Assembly: GCF_022346885.1 (NCBI RefSeq)
Contig: NZ_JAKRNK010000005.1
Span: 186,001-250,000 of the forward strand
Length of the DNA: 64,000 nucleotides
Reading direction: 5' to 3'
From: Paenibacillus sp. ACRRX
GTDB taxonomy: Bacteria > Bacillota > Bacilli > Paenibacillales > Paenibacillaceae
Position numbers and translations under genes: made by a program
Notes under the pieces: model-generated
What the model was told of the DNA's origin: nothing
The model's database searches: none
What the model saw: only the letters and a program-made list of their open reading frames with translations
Part shown: positions 53,167-62,589 of the stretch, in pieces
Layout of the letters: the number at the start of each line of letters is the position of its first letter
How positions within the stretch are numbered: the stretch's first letter is position 1

Positions 53167-54615
53167 ATGAGTCAAGGCAACCAACAACAATTAAAAAGGC
53201 ATCTCAAGACGAGACACCTTACGATGATCGCGCTTGGCGGTTCCATCGGAACAGGCCTTTTTCTTGCCAGCGGCGGCGCTATTGCGCAAGCAGGACCGGG
53301 CGGAGCACTACTCGCTTATGCCGCGGTCGGCATTATGGTTTATTTTCTGATGACAAGCTTGGGAGAGCTTGCAACGTATATGCCGGAATCCGGCTCCTTC
53401 AGCACGTATGCAACTCGATTTGTCGATCCAGCGCTTGGCTTTGCGCTCGGCTGGAATTTCTGGTTTAACTGGGCGATTACGATCGCTTCTGAATTAGTAG
53501 CAGCAACCCTGATCATTAAATATTGGTTCCCTTCCAGCAACTCCTTTTTTTGGAGCGTACTGTTTCTTGGAATTATCATGTTCTTGAATCTCCTGTCTGT
53601 TAAAGGCTATGGAGAATCGGAATACTGGTTTGCCATTATCAAGATTACAACCGTTATTATTTTTCTCGGCGTCGGTATTCTCATGATCTTTGGTATTCTT
53701 GGCGGCGAAAAAGTTGGTTTTATCGGGTTCGACAACTTTACGATAGGCGACGCGCCGTTTCATGGCGGATTTTTTGCACTGCTCGGGGTCTTTATGGCGG
53801 CAGGTTACTCATTCCAGGGAACTGAACTCGTAGGGGTAGCAGCTGGTGAAAGTGATAACCCACGAGAAAGTGTTCCACGTGCCATTCGCCAAATTTTCTG
53901 GCGTATCCTATTGTTTTATATTTTAGCTATCTTTGTAATTGCCATGCTGATCCCCTACACAAGTCCGAACTTGCTTAAGGGTGATCTTACCGATATTAGT
54001 GTAAGTCCATTTACGTTAGTGTTTGAAAAAGCGGGCATTATTTTTGCCGCTTCTGTGATGAATGCTGTTATTCTGACTTCGGTACTGTCTGCCGGCAACT
54101 CCGGCATGTACGCTTCTGCACGTATTTTATGGGTACTTGCCAAGGAAGGGAAAGCGCCTCGTTTCTTGGGCAAATTGAGCAAGCGTGGCATTCCAGTAAA
54201 CGCTATTCTCATGACAAGTGCAGTTGGTATGATTGCATTTCTGGCTTCTTTCTTTGGTGATGGCGTCGTCTATTTCTGGCTGTTGAACGCATCCGGAATG
54301 TGTGGATTTATTGCATGGCTAGGCATCGCCATCAGCCACTATCGATTCCGTCGCGCCTACGTAAAACAAGGCAGAAGTCTCGCCGACTTGGCCTATACGG
54401 CTCGTTGGTTCCCATTTGGGCCTCTATTCGCCTTTGCCTTGTGTATTGTCGTCATCATCGGCCAATCACTGCCTATTGTGACAAGCGGTGACTATCACTG
54501 GCTTGACCTGCTTATGCCTTACATCGGTTTACCGCTGTTCCTGCTGGTATGGCTGGGCTACAAGTTAAAACATAAGACTAAAATCATTCCATTGGAGCAA
54601 TGCCAATTGGATTAA
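53167..54615 (+). CDS. lysP: Lysine permease, LysP-like
   Basis: 482 residues, twelve membrane helices, of the amino acid-polyamine-organocation family. The first helix has the substrate-binding motif GGSIGTGLFLASGGAIAQAG, and the ESGSFSTYATRFVDPALGFA stretch follows; both are strong in LysP and other members of the AAT group. The lysine riboswitch upstream makes lysine the natural substrate. AAGGAG lies before the ATG. It brings in lysine with a proton. Alternative: a broader basic or aromatic amino acid permease. Confidence 0.9.
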   Translation: MSQGNQQQLKRHLKTRHLTMIALGGSIGTGLFLASGGAIAQAGPGGALLAYAAVGIMVYFLMTSLGELATYMPESGSFSTYATRFVDPALGFALGWNFWFNWAITIASELVAATLIIKYWFPSSNSFFWSVLFLGIIMFLNLLSVKGYGESEYWFAIIKITTVIIFLGVGILMIFGILGGEKVGFIGFDNFTIGDAPFHGGFFALLGVFMAAGYSFQGTELVGVAAGESDNPRESVPRAIRQIFWRILLFYILAIFVIAMLIPYTSPNLLKGDLTDISVSPFTLVFEKAGIIFAASVMNAVILTSVLSAGNSGMYASARILWVLAKEGKAPRFLGKLSKRGIPVNAILMTSAVGMIAFLASFFGDGVVYFWLLNASGMCGFIAWLGIAISHYRFRRAYVKQGRSLADLAYTARWFPFGPLFAFALCIVVIIGQSLPIVTSGDYHWLDLLMPYIGLPLFLLVWLGYKLKHKTKIIPLEQCQLD

Positions 54616-54649
54616 ACATGTAACAATTCTAATTTATACAAATGTTATC

Positions 54650-54694
54650 AAGCTCGTCTCGACCCTTACTTTAAGGTTGCGGCGGGCTTTTTTT
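54650..54694 (+). terminator. Terminator after lysP
   Basis: AAGCTCGTCTCGACC (54650-54664) pairs with GGTTGCGGCGGGCTT (54675-54689), with several G-U pairs, followed by TTTTTT. Confidence 0.85.
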
Positions 54695-54719
54695 GTGCAA
54701 CTATCATGCTATTTGCACA
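54694..54719. promoter_or_regulatory. Inverted repeat upstream of the cytochrome bd operon
   Basis: TGTGCAA (54694-54700) and TTGCACA (54713-54719) are perfect inverted copies. A third TTGCACA follows near 54740. Redox or oxygen regulators of bd oxidases bind such sites, but the factor is not identified. Confidence 0.35.
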
Positions 54720-54837
54720 TAGACCACAACCCACACCAGTTGCACAGTTAGCAGCACTATAAACTAGATGGAAACTGTTGCATAAAAAGAGCATTACATC
54801 CACACACTAAGACCGTAAATTGGAAAATGGCGGAAGG

Positions 54838-56199
54838 ATGGTTGATGTAGACGTGGATGCAGTAACGATGGCCCGTGCCTTGTTTGGCACTTCAATGGCC
54901 TTTCATATTATATTTGCCACGCTTGGCGTAGGATTGCCCCTTATGATTGTGTGCGCGGAGATCATGTACTGGAGGCGTAAAGACCGAGATTACGCGATTC
55001 TTGCCCGCCGTTGGACAAAGGCGCTTGGCATACTGCTTGGTGTTGCGATTCCATCGGGCACAATTGTTGGTGTCATGCTAGCACTGCTTTGGCCCGGATT
55101 CATGGAAATTGTAGGACAGGTCATTGCGCTGCCCTTCCAAATCGAGATGTGGGCTTTTTTCTTTGAGGCATTGTTTATGGCCATTTATATTTACGCAGCG
55201 GACAGGTTGTCCAACGGCTTGCGGTTGCTGAGTGTCTTCTTTGTCATGGTCGGGGCCAGCGCGTCAGCCGTCCTGATCACGGACGCGCAGGCCTGGATGA
55301 ATACACCTACAGGATTTAAGATTATTAACGGTCAGATTACAGATGTTGATCCGTGGGCAGCTTTCTTTAATCCTAGCTTTTTTACCTCCGCGCTGCATGT
55401 GCTTACAACCAGCTATATGACAGGTGCCTTTTTTATCGTGACCAGTGCTGCTTATTATTTGCTGAAGCGCAATCAGGAAGCGCGAGTTATTGCCTATCAT
55501 CGTAAAGGCCTGATGCTTGGTATCGTCGTTGGTTTGATCATGTCACTTTTGACGGCCATTAACGGCCATGAGACAGCCCAAGCCTTGCACCGCAACAACC
55601 CTGAGAAGCTGGCCGCAGCCGAGGCGCTGTTCGAGACGACAAGGCATGCGCCGCTGCTGATCGGCGGCATTGTGGATGCAGACACGCAGACCGTGAAGTA
55701 CGGCATCGAAATCCCTGGTTTTCTCAGCTTTTTGGCAGGAAACTCCTTTGATACTGAAGTAAAGGGATTAAACGAAGTCCCGCGTGAAGACTGGCCGCCA
55801 CTTTTCGTCCATACATTATTTAACTTAATGGTAGGAATCGGATTTGGCCTGTTAGCACTCGCCCTGTTTACGGTATTTTGGCGTTTCATCTACCGCAAGT
55901 CGGAACGGCAATTTCCGCGCTGGGTCGTATACGTCTTTTCACTGACAGGCCCCCTATCGCTGCTTGGCATTGAGATTGGCTGGATCTTCAGCTGCTCAGC
56001 TAGACAACCATGGACCATTTACCATGTACAACGCACATCGGAAGCTGCTCTGAAAAGTGACAGCATGGGCACTCTCTTTCTGCTGTTTGTGTCTGTCTAT
56101 GTGCTGCTGCTTATCCTGACTTCACTTGTCATGCGATTCTATTTCAAGCGTCATCCAGTGTCGTCTGAATTGCGTGAGCACAAGGAGGCCTCCTTATGA
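54838..56199 (+). CDS. cydA: Cytochrome bd-type ubiquinol/quinol oxidase subunit I (CydA-like)
   Basis: 453 residues from ATG 54838; GGAAGG lies directly before it, and a TTG at 54820 has no better site, so the start is uncertain. Nine membrane helices. The N-terminal FGTSMAFHIIFATLGVGLPL carries a heme ligand histidine, QIEMWAFFFEALFMAIYIYA the conserved glutamates of the proton path, and MNTPTGF and the GHETAQ stretch the quinol side. The short Q loop suggests the cyanide-insensitive (CIO) branch. It reduces oxygen at the membrane. Operon with subunit II. Confidence 0.88.
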   Translation: MVDVDVDAVTMARALFGTSMAFHIIFATLGVGLPLMIVCAEIMYWRRKDRDYAILARRWTKALGILLGVAIPSGTIVGVMLALLWPGFMEIVGQVIALPFQIEMWAFFFEALFMAIYIYAADRLSNGLRLLSVFFVMVGASASAVLITDAQAWMNTPTGFKIINGQITDVDPWAAFFNPSFFTSALHVLTTSYMTGAFFIVTSAAYYLLKRNQEARVIAYHRKGLMLGIVVGLIMSLLTAINGHETAQALHRNNPEKLAAAEALFETTRHAPLLIGGIVDADTQTVKYGIEIPGFLSFLAGNSFDTEVKGLNEVPREDWPPLFVHTLFNLMVGIGFGLLALALFTVFWRFIYRKSERQFPRWVVYVFSLTGPLSLLGIEIGWIFSCSARQPWTIYHVQRTSEAALKSDSMGTLFLLFVSVYVLLLILTSLVMRFYFKRHPVSSELREHKEASL

Positions 56200-57233
56200 C
56201 AGATGCTACGATTGCCATTACCATTCTGTGGGTGTTTTTGTTTATTTACTCACTGCTTGGATCAGTCGATTTTGGAGCAGGCTTCTGGTCCATGCTGTTC
56301 GGTCGTGACACTAACGATAAGGATGCGCGAGCTGCTGTAGTCGCCAACAACTTCCTGTCACCATCCTGGAAAGTAACGAATACATTTCTTGTCTTGTTTG
56401 TGGTAGCACTGGTTGGCTTTTTCCCCGGAGCTACCTATTCACTGGCTTCCTTGCTGCTCGTCCCCGTCTGCCTTGTGCTTATATTGCTGACCATACGAAG
56501 CGCCTTTATGGTATATGCATACTCAGTATCCAAATACGGCCGCACGCTCCGAATTATATCGGGTATAACCGGGCTGCTCATCCCCGGCCTGCTTGTCGGT
56601 GTACTAGCCGTGACACTTGGCGGCTTTGTAGAGGAACTGCCGGATGGTGCCTTAGCCTTGGACTACGGCGCTCTGTTAAAAAGCCCTACGTTGTATGCAC
56701 ATCTCGCCTTCGGCTATGCAACTGAACTGTTCTTTTCCGCTTTGTTTCTGGCGGATTATGCACAGGAGGCGCACGATGCATCCACATACCGTGTCTATCG
56801 TCGTCTTGCTGTCATCTTCGGACCACTTAATCTGCTGACGGCCTTGCTGGTCACCTGGTCCATGCCAGCTGAAGCATCTTGGCTCGTCGAGAACCTGAAG
56901 CATGAGATGTTATGGTTCCTGCTGTCCATAGCTGCTTTTGCTGTTGGCTATTTTTTCTTGTTCGTGAAGCGAGCAGACGGCTCTATTGGACGCACCCGTA
57001 TTACGGTAATCTGTGTTGCTATACAGTATGCAATAGCCAGCTTCGCATATGGTAGAGCACATCTGCCATACATTCTATATCCGTATGTCACATTGGAGTC
57101 CGGCATCACCAATCCGGCCATGTTCCGCTCACTCCTGATCGGTTATACCGTTAGTACAATACTGCTTATCCCTGTATTTATACTGTTTTGGAAACTGTTC
57201 TTGAAAGATAAGCGTTACCTTAAACAAGAATAG
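56196..57233 (+). CDS. cydB: Cytochrome bd-type oxidase subunit II (CydB-like)
   Basis: 345 residues, eight or nine membrane helices, no heme ligand of its own. SLLGSVDFGAGFWSMLFGRD at the start is the subunit II signature (DFGxG); WKVTNTFLVLFVVALVGFFP follows. The ATG overlaps the subunit I stop (ATGA). No cydCD genes for assembly are found here, so they must lie elsewhere. Confidence 0.9.
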   Translation: MTDATIAITILWVFLFIYSLLGSVDFGAGFWSMLFGRDTNDKDARAAVVANNFLSPSWKVTNTFLVLFVVALVGFFPGATYSLASLLLVPVCLVLILLTIRSAFMVYAYSVSKYGRTLRIISGITGLLIPGLLVGVLAVTLGGFVEELPDGALALDYGALLKSPTLYAHLAFGYATELFFSALFLADYAQEAHDASTYRVYRRLAVIFGPLNLLTALLVTWSMPAEASWLVENLKHEMLWFLLSIAAFAVGYFFLFVKRADGSIGRTRITVICVAIQYAIASFAYGRAHLPYILYPYVTLESGITNPAMFRSLLIGYTVSTILLIPVFILFWKLFLKDKRYLKQE

Positions 57234-57282
57234 TTAGCACAGGGAATAACATAACAATCTGCATCTCTAAGTCGCACAATAA

Positions 57283-57333
57283 AGAAGTCCCTCTAGTTCG
57301 ATAGACATGACATTTCGAACTAGAGGGACTTCT
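57283..57333. terminator. Very strong terminator hairpin
   Basis: AGAAGTCCCTCTAGTTCGA (57283-57301) pairs perfectly with its complement at 57315-57333, 19 pairs. It ends the oxidase operon and may shield the convergent gene. Confidence 0.85.
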
Positions 57334-57411
57334 GCGTTATGTTCTATTCTAATACCTGCTTATTCCGTACAATCTCACTCGACACGTTCCTGCCGACCTG
57401 TCATAATGCAC

Positions 57412-58308
57412 TTATTTTATAGAAAAAGCTTTGTCGGCACGGGGTGCTTTTAATAAATCCCAACTATGATCAATCCTCATTTCTTCATCTGACAGTAAGA
57501 AATAAGTGTACCGAATTCCATCCTTCTGATCTGGCACCGGATCATCCCACGTCGTATCGAGATGATACCATAGCCCCTCCACCTGCACGATATTCCAAGC
57601 GTGCAGCGTATCTCCAGCCTGACCTTCCAGCACAATGCTTGGTATGTCCGCTTCTTCCAGCAAGGCTTGCATCAACAAAGCATAACCTTGACATACGGTC
57701 TTCTTATCTACTAACGCCTCGTAAGCGGTAAACTTTTTCAAGCTTTCATCATAAGCAACATGAAGTACGACATAATCGTGGAGCCTCTTCACTGCCTCAT
57801 AGTCGGACACTTTCACGGGCAGCAGTTCCTTAACGATTCGTTTTGCCTCTTGGCGGACATATAAAGACTCTGCATACGTTTCACGGTATTCAACGGTCAC
57901 TGTAACCAATGCCGACTGCTCTGAACCTTTCCAATGAAAAGAATAACGGCTGACATTATAACGAATAAAGGGATCTGAGTGAAGAGCGACATTTATGGCC
58001 TCAGACAAATTTGCGGTCAGCTTCCCTGTATCTCCACTATAGTTAAATGCAAACATGCCTTCACGCTCAGCCAACTGTTCTGTAATCCACTGTCTCATTG
58101 AAGTCGATTCACTAAAGCTCATCTTGGCAGATTCCGCTTGCGCTGTAGACCATGATATGGTCTGAAAGACAAACAGAAGCAGCAAAAGCGTAACCAGCAG
58201 GCCTCGTATCACTTTGCTCCATAATCGTTTCGGACGAACTCGTCTAAGCTGCATGCCCACATGATCAGGGGCTTGACCAACGTGATGCCGACACACTTTC
58301 CCATTCAA
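57412..58308 (-). CDS. Transglutaminase-like exported protein
   Basis: 298 residues from TTG 58308, chosen because GGAGGTGATC, a near-perfect ribosome site, lies just upstream. An inner-membrane or signal helix (KVIRGLLVTLLLLLFVFQTI) precedes a domain outside. The transglutaminase core is at about 195-270: catalytic C in KKTVCQGYALLMQALLEEA, H in DTLHAWNIVQVEG, D in WYHLDTTWDDP. In bacteria these act as proteases or cross-linkers at the cell wall. Stand-alone gene, convergent with the oxidase operon. Confidence 0.85.
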   Translation of the reverse strand: MNGKVCRHHVGQAPDHVGMQLRRVRPKRLWSKVIRGLLVTLLLLLFVFQTISWSTAQAESAKMSFSESTSMRQWITEQLAEREGMFAFNYSGDTGKLTANLSEAINVALHSDPFIRYNVSRYSFHWKGSEQSALVTVTVEYRETYAESLYVRQEAKRIVKELLPVKVSDYEAVKRLHDYVVLHVAYDESLKKFTAYEALVDKKTVCQGYALLMQALLEEADIPSIVLEGQAGDTLHAWNIVQVEGLWYHLDTTWDDPVPDQKDGIRYTYFLLSDEEMRIDHSWDLLKAPRADKAFSIK

Positions 58309-58628
58309 TACGATCACCTCCGGTACTGGCAAGCCCTTTACGGATGCGGTGATAAGAATGGTATCATAGCCCTTGTGAGAACACTGTCTAGTTATGGGAA
58401 TGTTGTTACTATTGCCATTCGCTGTTGTTCGCTCCCACTCGACATTGACTGTCAAGACGCAACCTATGCCGCTTCTCATTCTCTTCACAATGGCATATTT
58501 GAGCAGGTTGGAACCCCAACTATTTGGCGAATGCAGACGTGAATTGACTGAAAATACTTTTGAAATGGCAGTATTTTGATCATCTGGCTTTGCACAAGCT
58601 CAACATTACAACCCCTGCCCATAAAAAA
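58309..58628. other. Gap of unclear content
   Basis: The 320 bases upstream of the transglutaminase-like gene are open on both strands, but no frame has a ribosome site. I see no promoter of note and make no gene call here. Confidence 0.3.
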
Positions 58629-58663
58629 AGCCATCACCTCACGATGAACATGAGGTGATGGCT
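58629..58663 (-). terminator. Terminator after the GNAT gene
   Basis: AGCCATCACCTCA (58629-58641) pairs perfectly with TGAGGTGATGGCT (58651-58663); on the minus strand TTTTTTTAT follows. Confidence 0.9.
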
Positions 58664-58743
58664 TCTCTATTAATCATCCTGCCAACAGTGCTGGACAGCA
58701 TATAAGCTAACTTTATTCACGGGGAGCAAAATGTCCCAGTAAA

Positions 58744-59277
58744 CTACACATCAGTAGACAACCGCGAGTACATCTGAAGGTCATTAAATGAACCTTTAGA
58801 TCGTTCACACTGTCTAAGTGTGCCTTCATACGTAAAGTGGAGCTTTTGCAGCACTTTAATGGAATTAAGATTGGCCGGTTCTACTCTTGCTTCAATCCGA
58901 TGCAAATTCAATTCTCTAAATGCATGCTCGACCAGGCAGCTGACCGCTTCGACAGCATAACCTCTGCCCCAGCATGGCTTGGCAATATCATATCCTATCT
59001 CGACCTTGCCGTGTTCGAAGTCCAGCTCGTTATAGCCACAGGAGCCAATCACTTCACGAGATTCCAGATCAACCATCGTATACCGAATAGCTTGGTTAGT
59101 CTGGGCAAGTTCATCTAAATATGTAATCATCGCGACTACCTGTTCTTCACTCGTAAAAGGACTAATATTCATAAATCGGGTCACATCCGGATCAGACCAG
59201 ATGGTCAACAAGCTGGACGAGTCTGCTGCCTGCATTTGTCTCAGACATAATCTGTCTGTATACAACTCTGTAATCAA
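58744..59277 (-). CDS. GNAT acetyltransferase, RimJ/RimL type
   Basis: 177 residues from TTG 59277; GGAGGT lies seven bases before it. The pattern (TDRLCLRQMQAADSSSLLTI; GSCGYNELDFEHGKVEIGYD; WGRGYAVEAVSCLVEHAFRE; IEARVEPANLNSIKVLQKLH) is the RimJ/RimL-like acetyl-CoA binding fold, with the GRGYA loop for CoA. They acetylate the N-terminus of proteins or small molecules. Target unknown. Confidence 0.9.
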   Translation of the reverse strand: MITELYTDRLCLRQMQAADSSSLLTIWSDPDVTRFMNISPFTSEEQVVAMITYLDELAQTNQAIRYTMVDLESREVIGSCGYNELDFEHGKVEIGYDIAKPCWGRGYAVEAVSCLVEHAFRELNLHRIEARVEPANLNSIKVLQKLHFTYEGTLRQCERSKGSFNDLQMYSRLSTDV

Positions 59278-59419
59278 CACTTTTACCTCCATTATTATCA
59301 AAATGTCTGGTTAAAATATTGATATCCATCTGCGCATCGTTCAGTCCCTTCGTAACAAAAGATATGCATATTATACTATATATTTACAAGCAAACAACAG
59401 CATCCATTCACTCGTATGT

Positions 59420-60349
59420 CTATACCGCTGCCGGTCTGTCTTTAACATACGTATCATAAAACGGCAGCACCGCGTCCCAGAACCGCTCATCTTGCTCGGA
59501 ACAGCTATGTCCTGGTGTATCTACCAGAACATGCGGCTGCTGGTACGGCAAACGTTGTATCGTCCCTGTCAGTTCCGTTGCCGGAATAAATGTATCACCA
59601 TTGGAATGCACCATCAGCACCGGAACTTGAGCATCGCCCTTATGCGCATTATTGCTAAGTGTAGATGCTAGATTCAAGCGGTCATAATCTGCCCATGGAA
59701 TACGTGCTCGCCAGAGCCATATTCGTGGAATCATCCACGCGAGCGGGAATAATGGCAGCTTGCGCCTTCTCAACTCGGCAGCCACCATTGTAAAAGGCCT
59801 GGACGGCATCGAATCCGTGACGATTGCTGCCACCTCCAGTCCCTCATCAAGTGCCAGAAGTGTGCCGAAACCGCCCAATGAATGCCCCAGAACACCGATT
59901 CGTGCTGGATCAATCTCGGGGCGATTCCGCAAATATTGAACCGCAGCCTTTATATCGTCCCGAAACAGCAGGGCGGAAGGCGCTCTGACTGCTTCGCTTT
60001 CCCCATGGCTGGTCACATCATACAGCAGCAGGACATATCCCGCATCCGACAATCGATCTGCGTATCGAAGCACACGGGCTCTGTTAGACCCCCATCCATG
60101 CGAGATCACAATTGCAGGATATCGCTCTTGCTTGTCACTCGACGAATGCTTGATTTCGTCTGGCCAGACCAGCCAGCCAGTTAACTGTGCATTCCCCTCA
60201 AACGTTACAGTATCGTAGCGCTGCTCCGGCTTGCGGTGAATCGGAGCTCTGCGAGGAGACTGACTCTTGGCAGCAAGCCACCATATCACGCTCCAGCATG
60301 CTAGAAGCAATATTGCTGCCACAGTAATGACGATAATGATTATGCTCAT
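59420..60349 (-). CDS. Alpha/beta hydrolase with membrane anchor
   Basis: 309 residues; GGAGGCG precedes the ATG. A single N-terminal helix (IIIIVITVAAILLLACWSVI) anchors it. The nucleophile elbow is GHSLGGFG (about residue 152), the oxyanion turn SHGWGSNRA, and the histidine is in DTPGHSCSEQD near the end, with an aspartate in VHSNGDTFIP. Members are esterases, lipases or peptidases. Substrate unknown; no partner genes. Confidence 0.88.
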   Translation of the reverse strand: MSIIIIVITVAAILLLACWSVIWWLAAKSQSPRRAPIHRKPEQRYDTVTFEGNAQLTGWLVWPDEIKHSSSDKQERYPAIVISHGWGSNRARVLRYADRLSDAGYVLLLYDVTSHGESEAVRAPSALLFRDDIKAAVQYLRNRPEIDPARIGVLGHSLGGFGTLLALDEGLEVAAIVTDSMPSRPFTMVAAELRRRKLPLFPLAWMIPRIWLWRARIPWADYDRLNLASTLSNNAHKGDAQVPVLMVHSNGDTFIPATELTGTIQRLPYQQPHVLVDTPGHSCSEQDERFWDAVLPFYDTYVKDRPAAV

Positions 60350-60576
60350 GTCTACGCCTCCTCTATCATATCCGATTCAGCAGCCTTACAGTTGTCTCTG
60401 TACTTACTCTCTGTCACTATACCTAGGATAAACTGTATTCCCACTTACATATCACATCTATTGTAACATGGAATTTAATGTAACATAATATTTCTGATGC
60501 AACTTTACACTGTGACTTTATCTTTTATGCAGCCCTTATTTAGGAAAGCAATACTGCATCCCATCGCCATACCGTC

Positions 60577-61251
60577 TTAAAACGACTGCACCGTCTGTAC
60601 CCAATGCCTGGCGTGATCCTCCAACTTATCGAACTGACGATTATGAATATAATCGGCGCGCGCCAGCTTCGAACCGAGGCCAAACGCTGATGCTCCCGCT
60701 GCCCAATAAGAGGCTGCGTTCCCAAGATCAATTCCTCCTGTTGCCAGAATCGGGATATGTGCAAGCGGGCCTCTCACCTCACGGATATACTCAGGCCCGA
60801 GAGCACCAAGTGGAAATAGCTTCAGCGCCTTAGCGCCCGCCTTCCATGCACGAACCATCTCGGTAGGTGTAAACACACCCGGCCATACATCTATCCCGCG
60901 TGCTGAAGCATATTCGATCACCGCTTCATCCAAGTTAGGTGAGATTAAAAACTGTGCACCACTTGAGATTGCTTCACGCGCCATCTCTACATCCAGCACA
61001 GTTCCGGCTCCTATAAAAGCTCTATCCTCATAAAGCTGCCTCCATCTGTATATGATGGCTGGAGCGCCTTCCGTATTCATCGTCACCTCCAATAGTCGGA
61101 TGCCGCCCCTTATTAATGCTGAAGCAGCTTCATCCGCCTGATCGCCGGTATAACCACGAAAAATGGCCACAATCCGCTCTGCTAACAATCGTTCCGTTAT
61201 ACACCCAGATCCATTTGTTTGAGTGCTTTGTTCAGGTATAAGACTGGACAT
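60577..61251 (-). CDS. eda: KDPG/KHG aldolase
   Basis: 224 residues; AAGGAGG precedes the ATG. TIM-barrel with the class I aldolase features: IVAIFRGY at the start, the glutamate in GGIRLLEVTMN, and the Schiff-base lysine in AKALKLFPLGALGPEYI. It splits 2-keto-3-deoxy-6-phosphogluconate to pyruvate and glyceraldehyde phosphate. It follows the ROK kinase by 41 bases in one operon. Confidence 0.9.
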   Translation of the reverse strand: MSSLIPEQSTQTNGSGCITERLLAERIVAIFRGYTGDQADEAASALIRGGIRLLEVTMNTEGAPAIIYRWRQLYEDRAFIGAGTVLDVEMAREAISSGAQFLISPNLDEAVIEYASARGIDVWPGVFTPTEMVRAWKAGAKALKLFPLGALGPEYIREVRGPLAHIPILATGGIDLGNAASYWAAGASAFGLGSKLARADYIHNRQFDKLEDHARHWVQTVQSF

Positions 61252-61292
61252 GAATGGCCCTCCTTCATCTTTATGTTCGATTAGACGTGAGA

Positions 61293-62285
61293 TTAGACGT
61301 GAGTTGCGTCCCCATAAGGCACATCAGACCATTTTTCTACCCGACTTTTCGCAAATGCCGCACTGCCAATCACGCCGCCATCATCAATAAGCTCCCCTTG
61401 ACGAATCGTCAATCGCTCAAGATAGCCATGATACACCGAAGATTTTAAAGTCTCGCGAACAGAGGCAAGCAAACGTTCTCCAGCCAGCGATGCGCCGCCA
61501 CCAATGACGACTACGTCGGGACTGTACAATGTGATCGAATAGGCCAACCCTCTGCCTAGCACTTTCCCCGTGTGCTCCATTATTTCCTGTGCGAGCACAT
61601 CCCCTTCATCATACGCTGCTGACACGTCAGCAGCCGACAGTGTTCCCTGCTCATATGCAGCACGCAGCAAGCTGTCTTTGCCTGCTTCCAGCGCTTCACG
61701 AGCTTGTCGCACGATCCCTGTTGCTGAGACAACCGTCTCTAGACAGCCTACCAAGCCACAGCCACATGGCGTCTTTTCCCCATCAATGACCACATGACCA
61801 AGCTCGCCTGCCATAAAGTCGCCGCCGTAATAAAGCTCCTCGTTCACCACTGTCGCACACGCAAGCCCTGTACCGATTGTGACGCCGTGCACTACGTTTG
61901 CACCGCGTCCTGCGCCACTCATCGCCTCACCAAATATATACATACGAACGTCATTATCGATAAATACGGGAACGCCAACTTTATCTCCTAATATCCGTGA
62001 CACCTCAACGTTGTTCCACTTTAGGTTAGAAGCGAATACGCTTACACCACGCACCGGATCTATAAATCCCGGACAGCCCGCGCCAACCGCAATAAGATCT
62101 TGGCGATCTACCCCCGCCTTCGCGAGCAGCTCCCCAATCATATTAGCCATCTTGGTCAGAACATGCTCACTGCCAAGCGCAGCCTCTGTAGGTGCTTTTA
62201 TTTTTTCAACCAATTCATAATGCTCGTTCACCAATCCACATACAATATTCGTCCCGCCCAAATCCATGCCTACCATATAACGCAT
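61293..62285 (-). CDS. ROK family sugar kinase (glucokinase-like)
   Basis: 330 residues; GGAGGAG precedes the ATG. N-terminal ATP phosphate loop GMDLGGTNIVCG, the ROK zinc motif C-G-C-G-L-V-G-C-L-E after a histidine in ELGHVVIDGE, and the catalytic aspartate in FIDNDVRMYI. Members phosphorylate glucose and other hexoses, or act as regulators. Being joined to a KDPG-type aldolase suggests a role in use of a keto-deoxy sugar or gluconate, but the kinase itself looks like glucokinase. Confidence 0.85.
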   Translation of the reverse strand: MRYMVGMDLGGTNIVCGLVNEHYELVEKIKAPTEAALGSEHVLTKMANMIGELLAKAGVDRQDLIAVGAGCPGFIDPVRGVSVFASNLKWNNVEVSRILGDKVGVPVFIDNDVRMYIFGEAMSGAGRGANVVHGVTIGTGLACATVVNEELYYGGDFMAGELGHVVIDGEKTPCGCGLVGCLETVVSATGIVRQAREALEAGKDSLLRAAYEQGTLSAADVSAAYDEGDVLAQEIMEHTGKVLGRGLAYSITLYSPDVVVIGGGASLAGERLLASVRETLKSSVYHGYLERLTIRQGELIDDGGVIGSAAFAKSRVEKWSDVPYGDATHV

Positions 62286-62443
62286 GATTTCTCCTCCTCA
62301 GACAACGACTCTAATTGATTTATGACATAACCTATATTATAGCATTATCATACTAGCTGTTGATTGAAAATGTAATTGATTTTGTTTGAATAAAAAGCGG
62401 CGTCTTCCTTCCACACTTCCAGAATTGTCACTATTAATCCAAA

Positions 62444-62589
62444 AAATTGACGCAAAATTGACGAAAAAAAAGCAGCACTAGGATTGGCTGTAAGTTTATA
62501 ATAATGTGTATACGCAGGTGTGATCTACATCACACCACAAAGGCGGCGATACGCCTGCATTCTGGATTGCGATACAAGAGGTGGAAAGT
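62444..62589 (+). promoter_or_regulatory. Repeats and hairpins before a small membrane protein gene
   Basis: AAATTGACG occurs twice in a row near 62447-62466. GGTGTGATCTACATCACACC (62517-62536) is an inverted repeat that looks like a Crp/Fnr-type site (TGTGA-N6-TCACA). GGCGgcgataCGCC follows, which could form a hairpin just before the ribosome site. Confidence 0.4.

Noticed and set aside
58261..58579. Plus-strand open frames upstream of the transglutaminase-like gene
   Set aside because: No ribosome site, no known motif, and they overlap the well-supported TTG start on the other strand.
62517..62536. A true cAMP-Crp site
   Set aside because: The sequence fits the Crp form, but Firmicutes of this kind do not use cAMP-Crp; kept only as an inverted repeat of unknown use.
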